The notes under the pieces were generated by a model. The model made no database searches and was not told the origin of the DNA. It saw only the letters and a list, made by a program, of their open reading frames with translations. Source: Shewanella sp. ANA-3 (GTDB taxonomy: Bacteria; Pseudomonadota; Gammaproteobacteria; Enterobacterales; Shewanellaceae). Taken from it: a stretch of 64,000 nucleotides of DNA. Of this stretch, positions 59,464 to 64,000 are shown in pieces. Location: positions 2,232,001 to 2,296,000 of the forward strand of contig NC_008577.1 of the NCBI RefSeq assembly GCF_000203935.1. Direction: 5' to 3'. The position numbers were made by a program, and so were the translations under genes. The stretch's first letter is position 1, and every line of letters starts with the position of its first letter.

Positions 59464-60204
59464 GCAACTTCCCTTCAGTAGCGGGCAGCGGGGCTGCCTT
59501 GAGTCATTTATCGTTATAATGTGTGGCCTATTCAGTGGCCTTTGCTCAGTTTTACGCGTGTTTGCTAGCTTCCCCAAAGTGCATTATCGCTTGGCCGTGT
59601 AGGTGAAAAAATGGCGAATATACCTCTCCCTCAGAAGCATATTCGCCAATAAATTCATTTTCATACGCTATGATGCAAATGCTCAGTAGCAGAAAAGAAC
59701 CTAAGCCTGACAGCTATCCTCAAAGGCAACCACCAGAAACGACCTCACAGTGTTCAACCCCACAAGCAGAGGGTGAAACTAGCGAATTTATAGTAGCCGC
59801 AGCGCCAATTGACGCACAACCGCTTACATACGTATTCATCATTCCTTGATAACCCTAGCGAAACAGCCCTGTAACTAATAGTGTGTGGATTTTACGTGAG
59901 GCGTGGATGGGTTTAAACCCTCGATTTATCCAGTTATTACATCGGTGGGGCTGAGTGCATCGTCTTAGAATTGGTTCACTCGCGTTGTAATGAGGGGGAA
60001 TATGTTGAAATCTGCTAATTGGTGGGTAAGTACATGGATCATTTTCAATTTAATTAACACGCCCTAGGCTATTGATAGCGAAAGCATAATGCATCACTAT
60101 GTCGCCAGACTTTACGCACTGTTGGCTACTTGCCGCCATTGACGTGTGTGGCAAGTGCAATTGAATATTTATTCTGGCTTGGTATTACGCCCTTAAGGAA
60201 CCCT
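59464..60204. promoter_or_regulatory. 741-bp intergenic region between the MFS and YciI-like genes
   Basis: Divergent control region. TGGCGAATAT (59612-59621) and its complement ATATTCGCCA (59639-59648) form an inverted repeat 149 bases upstream of the MFS gene, a possible operator. A 59-codon plus-strand frame at 59670-59849 (MMQMLSSRKEPKPDSY...) lacks a ribosome site and family match and is not called as a gene. Nothing else is seen. Confidence 0.45.
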
Positions 60205-60483
60205 ATGTTTGTAATCACCTTAACCTACAAAAAACCGCTGGCCGATGTAGAACAGCATTTGGCGGCCCATATTGCCTATCTCGATGAATATTATGCCAAG
60301 GGGACCTTTATCGCCTCCGGCCGTAAGGTGCCCCGCACTGGCGGAGTGATCCTTGCCAAAGCAAATGGTCGCGCCGAACTTGAAGCCATTGTCAAACTCG
60401 ACCCCTTCTATATCGAAGAGGTGGTAGAATTTGTCCCCACTCGAGCCGCAGCAGGTTTAGAAGCTTTAATTGAGCAGATTTAA
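60205..60483 (+). CDS. YciI-like protein
   Basis: A 92-residue protein of the YciI/dimeric ferredoxin-fold family (MFVITLTYKKPLADVEQHLA). The conserved His in HIAYLDEYYAKGTF and the SGRKVPRTGGVILAKANGR and LDPFYIEEVVEFVPTRA blocks are typical. The start is the ATG at 60205 behind AAGGAA; a longer frame to 60130 is not coding. YciI relatives have weak or unknown catalytic roles. A GNAT gene follows after 27 bases. Confidence 0.9.
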   Translation: MFVITLTYKKPLADVEQHLAAHIAYLDEYYAKGTFIASGRKVPRTGGVILAKANGRAELEAIVKLDPFYIEEVVEFVPTRAAAGLEALIEQI

Positions 60484-60510
60484 AGGGTAGGGATACGAGC
60501 TAAAAACATA

Positions 60511-60987
60511 ATGGAATATACCCAAGGTTTAATGCAGTCTGTGTATCTTGAGTGGGTGTCTGCGCAACAAGTCCCTATGGCCTTACTGTTAGAGGCCGAT
60601 CCTTCCACTGCCAGTATCGAAGCGTATTTGGATAATGCTTGGTGTTTTGCCGCCAAGCATAAGGATGAGATTGTGGCCGTGTGTGTGGCTAAGCTCATTC
60701 GCGATAAGGTTGCGGAAATCTTTAATATGGCAGTTTGGCCTGACTATCAGCGGCAGGGAATTGGTTCTGTGTTACTGTCATTTGCCTTAACTGAATTGGC
60801 GAAAAAGTCGGTGGTTCGTGTGGAGTTGGGTACGGGGAGCTTTGGGTATCAACTTACTTATTATCAGCGACTGGGGTTTAGAGTCGAGGCTGTGATAAAA
60901 GATTACTTCTTAACCCATTACGACGTACCTCTGTTTGAACAGGGATTACAACATAAGGATATGCTGCGATTAGCGCTGGAATTATAA
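60511..60987 (+). CDS. GNAT-family N-acetyltransferase
   Basis: A 158-residue acetyl-CoA-dependent acetyltransferase. The acetyl-CoA motif is VWPDYQRQGIGSVLLSFALT, with a preceding strand AEIFNMA and a C-terminal YQLTYYQRLGFRVEAVIKDY. Substrate unknown. It lies 27 bases after the YciI-like gene and 47 before the secreted protein, so these may be one transcription unit. Confidence 0.9.
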   Translation: MEYTQGLMQSVYLEWVSAQQVPMALLLEADPSTASIEAYLDNAWCFAAKHKDEIVAVCVAKLIRDKVAEIFNMAVWPDYQRQGIGSVLLSFALTELAKKSVVRVELGTGSFGYQLTYYQRLGFRVEAVIKDYFLTHYDVPLFEQGLQHKDMLRLALEL

Positions 60988-61034
60988 GCCGTGCTGACGA
61001 TTATGGACGTAATGACAAATCGAAAGGATCTCGG

Positions 61035-61550
61035 ATGAAACGTTATTTCACGGCAGTCTTATTCGCACTGTTCTCTGAAGTCGCACTGTTTTCAGAAGTC
61101 ACAGTTGCTGAGCCACTTAAGTGGCAGACAAGATTAGCAGATCATGACGCGATGATTTTTGCCTCAAGCACGGGTGTAGATAGCTTGAAAGATGCGATAG
61201 CCGCAGTTCCCAAGTCGGTGTGGATTCGCTCGGTACAAGTGTCACCCCTTGCACAGTTCGATGGTTTTCAGCACGAGTTGCACACTTATCTGCAGCAACA
61301 TTATCCGCAGATGTTAGCCGATGCCTTGGCTTCGGCGGGCAATATACATAACTCAAAGGTGGTGGCCCTACGGCAGGGATTTAAGGAAGCCACTCTCGCC
61401 TCAGGTTTTGTTAAGCTGATGAATGCCGATTTTAGTGCGCGCTGCGAAAGAATCACCTCAGTCGATATCGAGAAGTTTTTTATCACGACACAATCCTCAT
61501 CACCCCAATTTGAAGCCATGCTCTGGTTAAAGACCGAACAGTGCCACTAG
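61035..61550 (+). CDS. Secreted hypothetical protein
   Basis: A 171-residue protein with a signal peptide (MKRYFTAVLFALFSEVALFS), AAAGGATCT before the ATG, and no family I recognise. The signal region carries a tandem 18-bp duplication that repeats LFSEVA. The mature part has mixed alpha/beta character and two cysteines near the C-terminus. It probably acts in the periplasm. Confidence 0.75.
   Translation: MKRYFTAVLFALFSEVALFSEVTVAEPLKWQTRLADHDAMIFASSTGVDSLKDAIAAVPKSVWIRSVQVSPLAQFDGFQHELHTYLQQHYPQMLADALASAGNIHNSKVVALRQGFKEATLASGFVKLMNADFSARCERITSVDIEKFFITTQSSSPQFEAMLWLKTEQCH
61065..61100 (+). repeat. Tandem 18-bp duplication in a signal peptide
   Basis: GCACTGTTCTCTGAAGTC (61065-61082) is followed directly by a copy with two changes (61083-61100), both in frame. 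Confidence 0.85.
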
Positions 61551-61755
61551 GCTACAAAAATCCCTTATCTAGCGTGAGTCACTATCAATATTTCCTTGAC
61601 CAAACTGCTATCCCTCTTTACTGAGTCAGCCAATCAATGCTGTTAGATATTGGATGCTCGCCAAAACATGACTGCTGCGAGTACAGGTAGCGAGGGCACT
61701 AGAGTAGGTGCCCTTGCTGGCTTTGAAGAACAGGCTTGCGATAATTTTAGCGCGA

Positions 61756-62205
61756 CTAGAGCGGTTGAAGATGGAAGGCGATCGCGATGCGGTTCCAACC
61801 ATTAATGGCGATAATTAGGCTGGTGAGATCGACAATCTCCTTCTCTGAAAAGTGTTCTGCGACCGCGGTATATTCACTGTCGTGCACTGGCGATTGGGCG
61901 ACGCGGGTTAAGGTTTCCGTCCAGCGCAGCGCCGCTTGCTCCCGTGCATCAAAGAGATCATCGACTTCGTGCCAAGCAGCCAGTAAATCTAAACGGCGCT
62001 GGGTTTCACCGTCGTGTCGCGCTTCTTCGGCGTGCATTCGCTGACAAAACGCGCAGCCATTGAGTTGCGATGCCCTCAGTTTGACTAAATGTACCAATAA
62101 TGGCGAAAAAGCCGAGTCAGCGGCTGCTTTATCTAGGCTAATGAGTGCCTTGGCGAGCTCGGGTTGGAGTTGGTAAATCTGTTGGCGCGGAATACGTTCT
62201 GACAT
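61756..62205 (-). CDS. AhpD-like carboxymuconolactone decarboxylase family protein
   Basis: A 149-residue AhpD-fold protein. The redox motif is LNGCAFCQRMHAEEARHDGE (C-x-x-C with the following His), preceded by VHLVKLRASQ and followed by WHEVDDLFDAREQAALRWTE; NGWNRIAIAFHLQP closes it. Such proteins are peroxidase-like reductants or of unknown role. It begins 36 bases after the AraC regulator stop on the same strand, so it is likely the regulator's operon partner. Confidence 0.92.
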   Translation of the reverse strand: MSERIPRQQIYQLQPELAKALISLDKAAADSAFSPLLVHLVKLRASQLNGCAFCQRMHAEEARHDGETQRRLDLLAAWHEVDDLFDAREQAALRWTETLTRVAQSPVHDSEYTAVAEHFSEKEIVDLTSLIIAINGWNRIAIAFHLQPL

Positions 62206-62241
62206 AAAGCCTCCTGTAAGTTGAGGCTTGAATCTAAGGGA

Positions 62242-63132
62242 TTAATCGGCCGTTATATTGGAGATTTGCGACATCTTGCGTTTTTTATATTGCCCCGGTG
62301 TTTGCTGCATCACCCGTAAAAAGTGCTGATGTAGATGAGCTTGATCGTAAAATCCACAATCGAAGGCCACCTGCGCGAGACTAAGCGACGGCGATTGACT
62401 CAATAGGTTGCGGGCAATTTTCACTCGATTCAGCTGCAATAACTGTGCAGGCGATAAACCCGTTTCCTGCTTAAATTTGCGTTCAAATTGGCGTCGACTC
62501 ATGGGGAGTTGCCCGTAAAAGGTCTCCAAATTGGCTTGGGTTTGAATGAGTTGAGGCAGAGTTGCGGGGACTAGGCTCATGCGCGTCGATAAGCTTAAGT
62601 CTAATAGCTGCGCTCGTTGCAATAGCCAGTGTTCCACAAGGGCGATACGCTGGCTTGGCTTGGGCGTATCAACGAGTTGGTATAAGAGCGTTGTTAAACC
62701 AACGATGGGCCACTGGGTCACATCGATAACGCTTGCTGTCGTATCGGCCTGCATGGCGGCAAGTTCAACCCCCAGTAAATGGAAGGCGCCACCGGGCTGA
62801 AAACGCACCGTAATTTGCTCGGTACCTCGCGCGAAGCTGTGACAATGCCGCTGCTGGCCCGAGTAAAAATACACCGAAGGCGTGTCGCCAATACCGGGTG
62901 ATGGCAAATAAAAATGCAGGCTTGTGCCGCCATCGGGATAGAAGGTTTGAGCGATTTGTTGCGGTAAATCCGCCGCGACACGCAAATGAAAATAGCGCTG
63001 CACCCAAGGGCGCAGTGGGGCAATGGCTTGAAAATGATTAAAGCCTAAGTGGGCAAATTGGGTCTCAAAACGCTTAAAACTGCGCATTTCGAGTTCATTA
63101 GCCGTGTATCGCAAGGTCGTCACCATTAGCAT
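62242..63132 (-). CDS. AraC-family transcriptional regulator
   Basis: A 296-residue regulator with a DUF6597-like sensor domain (about 30-170: PLRPWVQRYFHLRVAADLPQ, FYPDGGTSLHFYL, RFQPGGAFHLLGV) and a C-terminal AraC helix-turn-helix region (about 185-285: MSRRQFERKFKQETGLSPAQ, AQVAFDCGFYDQAHLHQHFL). It precedes the AhpD-like gene by 36 bases and probably controls that gene. The inducer is not known. Confidence 0.92.
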   Translation of the reverse strand: MLMVTTLRYTANELEMRSFKRFETQFAHLGFNHFQAIAPLRPWVQRYFHLRVAADLPQQIAQTFYPDGGTSLHFYLPSPGIGDTPSVYFYSGQQRHCHSFARGTEQITVRFQPGGAFHLLGVELAAMQADTTASVIDVTQWPIVGLTTLLYQLVDTPKPSQRIALVEHWLLQRAQLLDLSLSTRMSLVPATLPQLIQTQANLETFYGQLPMSRRQFERKFKQETGLSPAQLLQLNRVKIARNLLSQSPSLSLAQVAFDCGFYDQAHLHQHFLRVMQQTPGQYKKRKMSQISNITAD

Positions 63133-63280
63133 TGGGGGAGTTTAGCTTAAGCTAACTTAATGCAGTTTGCATCCGTGTTGAGTGTGACTCAGTAGTGGAG
63201 AGCCGTGGTCCTGCTCAAATGAAATCCGCCAACGGTTGCCCAAACGCTGTAACTAAAATAACCAACTCAATAATAAAAAA

Positions 63281-63310
63281 TAGTCACCAAGAAGTGCTTC
63301 TTGGTGACTA
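63281..63310 (-). terminator. Terminator of the GH97 gene
   Basis: A perfect 14-bp stem TAGTCACCAAGAAG (63281-63294) with CTTCTTGGTGACTA (63297-63310). On the minus strand it is followed by TTTTTTATTA. It lies 83 bases past the GH97 stop. Confidence 0.9.
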
Positions 63311-63392
63311 TTGTAATGGCCACTATCACTTCGATTGCTGTAGCAATAGTTACTGTCGCGAGGGGCTTTAAGCGTCCATTTAGCGCTTGAGT

Positions 63393-64000
63393 TTACAGCG
63401 CTTTAAAGCGGATCGCTGTGCCGCCACTGCTGGCCAGCTGTAATGTCAGGCTATCCTTAGCATTAACCTCTTTGGTTTCAATCACATAATCATAGGGATT
63501 GGTTTTCCAATCGGCTTTTGCACCATCACGGTAGATCTGTGCTTGATAGCGTTTGTTTGGGTCGAGAAAATCCAGTTTCACCTTAACCTCGCGGGTATTT
63601 TCATCGGTTAGCGCGCCTAAGTACCAATCCTGTTGGTCCTTGGCTTGGCGGGCAAACACGACATAATCACCCACTTCGCCAGCCAGTGCGATACTTTGAT
63701 ACCAGTCTGTTGGCACATCACGGATAAACTGGAAAGCATCCAAATGTTTCTGGTAATTGCGTGGTAAGTCGGCAGCCATTTGGATTGGGCTATAGAGCAC
63801 CACATACAGGGCGAGTTGCTTCATCAAGGTGGTTTGCACGCGGTTTTCGGCATCTAAGCCCTTGGGAGCTAAGTCAAAAATCCCCGGTGTAAAGTCCATT
63901 GGTCCCGCCAGCATGCGGGTAAAGGGCAGCATGGCGGTGTGTTCTGGGTTATTTGGTGGGCTGCCCCAGGCATTGTATTCCTGTCCGCGTGCGCCTTCGC
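63393..64000 (-). CDS. GH97 alpha-glucosidase, C-terminal part (runs off the right edge)
   Basis: The frame is open to the right edge and continues beyond it (partial). The visible about 202 residues include GQEYNAWGSPP, NPEHTAMLPFTRMLAGPMDF and TPGIFDLAPK, hallmarks of GH97 enzymes (SusB type), followed by the C-terminal beta-sandwich. GH97 enzymes cut alpha-glucosidic bonds in maltodextrins. With the GH15 lipoprotein and the MFS carrier about 4 kb away on the same strand it suggests an alpha-glucan utilisation cluster. The N-terminal half and signal peptide are outside the window. Confidence 0.93.
   Translation of the reverse strand, partial: EGARGQEYNAWGSPPNNPEHTAMLPFTRMLAGPMDFTPGIFDLAPKGLDAENRVQTTLMKQLALYVVLYSPIQMAADLPRNYQKHLDAFQFIRDVPTDWYQSIALAGEVGDYVVFARQAKDQQDWYLGALTDENTREVKVKLDFLDPNKRYQAQIYRDGAKADWKTNPYDYVIETKEVNAKDSLTLQLASSGGTAIRFKAL

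Noticed and set aside
59670..59849. A 59-codon plus-strand frame
   Set aside because: No ribosome site, no family match and biased composition; it may be chance.

Overview
The window is a gene-dense stretch of a gammaproteobacterial chromosome. Gene content points to Shewanella: a napEDABC periplasmic nitrate reductase operon without napGH, the kdnA-kdnB-kdsB genes for the Shewanella-type 8-amino Kdo sugar of LPS, opgGH, tamAB, pqiABC, and a GH15/MFS/GH97 alpha-glucan locus. This genus call is inferred from gene families and order; no rRNA or other marker gene is present to confirm it.

Layout. 1-2.3 kb: tail of an ApbE-like gene, then an OmpR-type response regulator and its histidine kinase. 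2.7-9.6 kb: envelope genes (opgG, opgH, a YcbB-type L,D-transpeptidase, a MepK-like peptidase) and a small convergent hypothetical gene. 9.7-10.2 kb: rplY with a clear promoter and a leader hairpin. 10.3-16.5 kb, minus strand: tamA-tamB. 16.6-22.3 kb: secreted isoaspartyl peptidase, CBS protein, hrpA. 23.0-27.1 kb: napEDABC with an FNR-like site upstream and a strong terminator downstream.

27.1-30.4 kb is the accessory region. It holds an AT-rich 640-residue protein with an Mrr-type nuclease domain, an integron-type attC site, a GNAT acetyltransferase gene and a second attC site, with no integrase gene in the window. This looks like a small cassette cluster lacking an integrase (CALIN-like) inserted between nap and the Kdo8N genes, and it is the best candidate for undescribed biology here: a possible defence nuclease in a cassette setting.

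30.4-38.6 kb, mostly minus strand: DUF2897-like protein, kdsB, kdnB, kdnA, carbonic anhydrase, alpha/beta hydrolase, VanY-like peptidase, dapE, an ArsC/YffB-family protein, and a 58-residue plus-strand small protein. 38.7-48.8 kb: TonB-dependent receptor, divergent from a LysR regulator that precedes a complete RND efflux operon (adaptor, pump, outer-membrane factor). 48.9-52.5 kb: pqiABC lipid-transport operon. 52.7-55.0 kb: an SLC13-type transporter divergent from an AraC regulator. 55.2-59.5 kb: lipoprotein glucoamylase and sugar MFS transporter; the GH97 alpha-glucosidase at the right edge probably belongs to the same maltodextrin pathway. Between them (60.2-63.1 kb) lie a YciI-like protein, a GNAT protein, a secreted hypothetical protein and an AraC-AhpD-like pair.

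Several non-coding structures stand out: tandem 15-bp repeats and a nested inverted repeat after pqiC, a degenerate 13-15-bp repeat tract after the AraC gene, palindromes upstream of the TonB receptor, and in-frame microsatellites in tamB. I saw no rRNA, tRNA, CRISPR array or intact insertion sequence.
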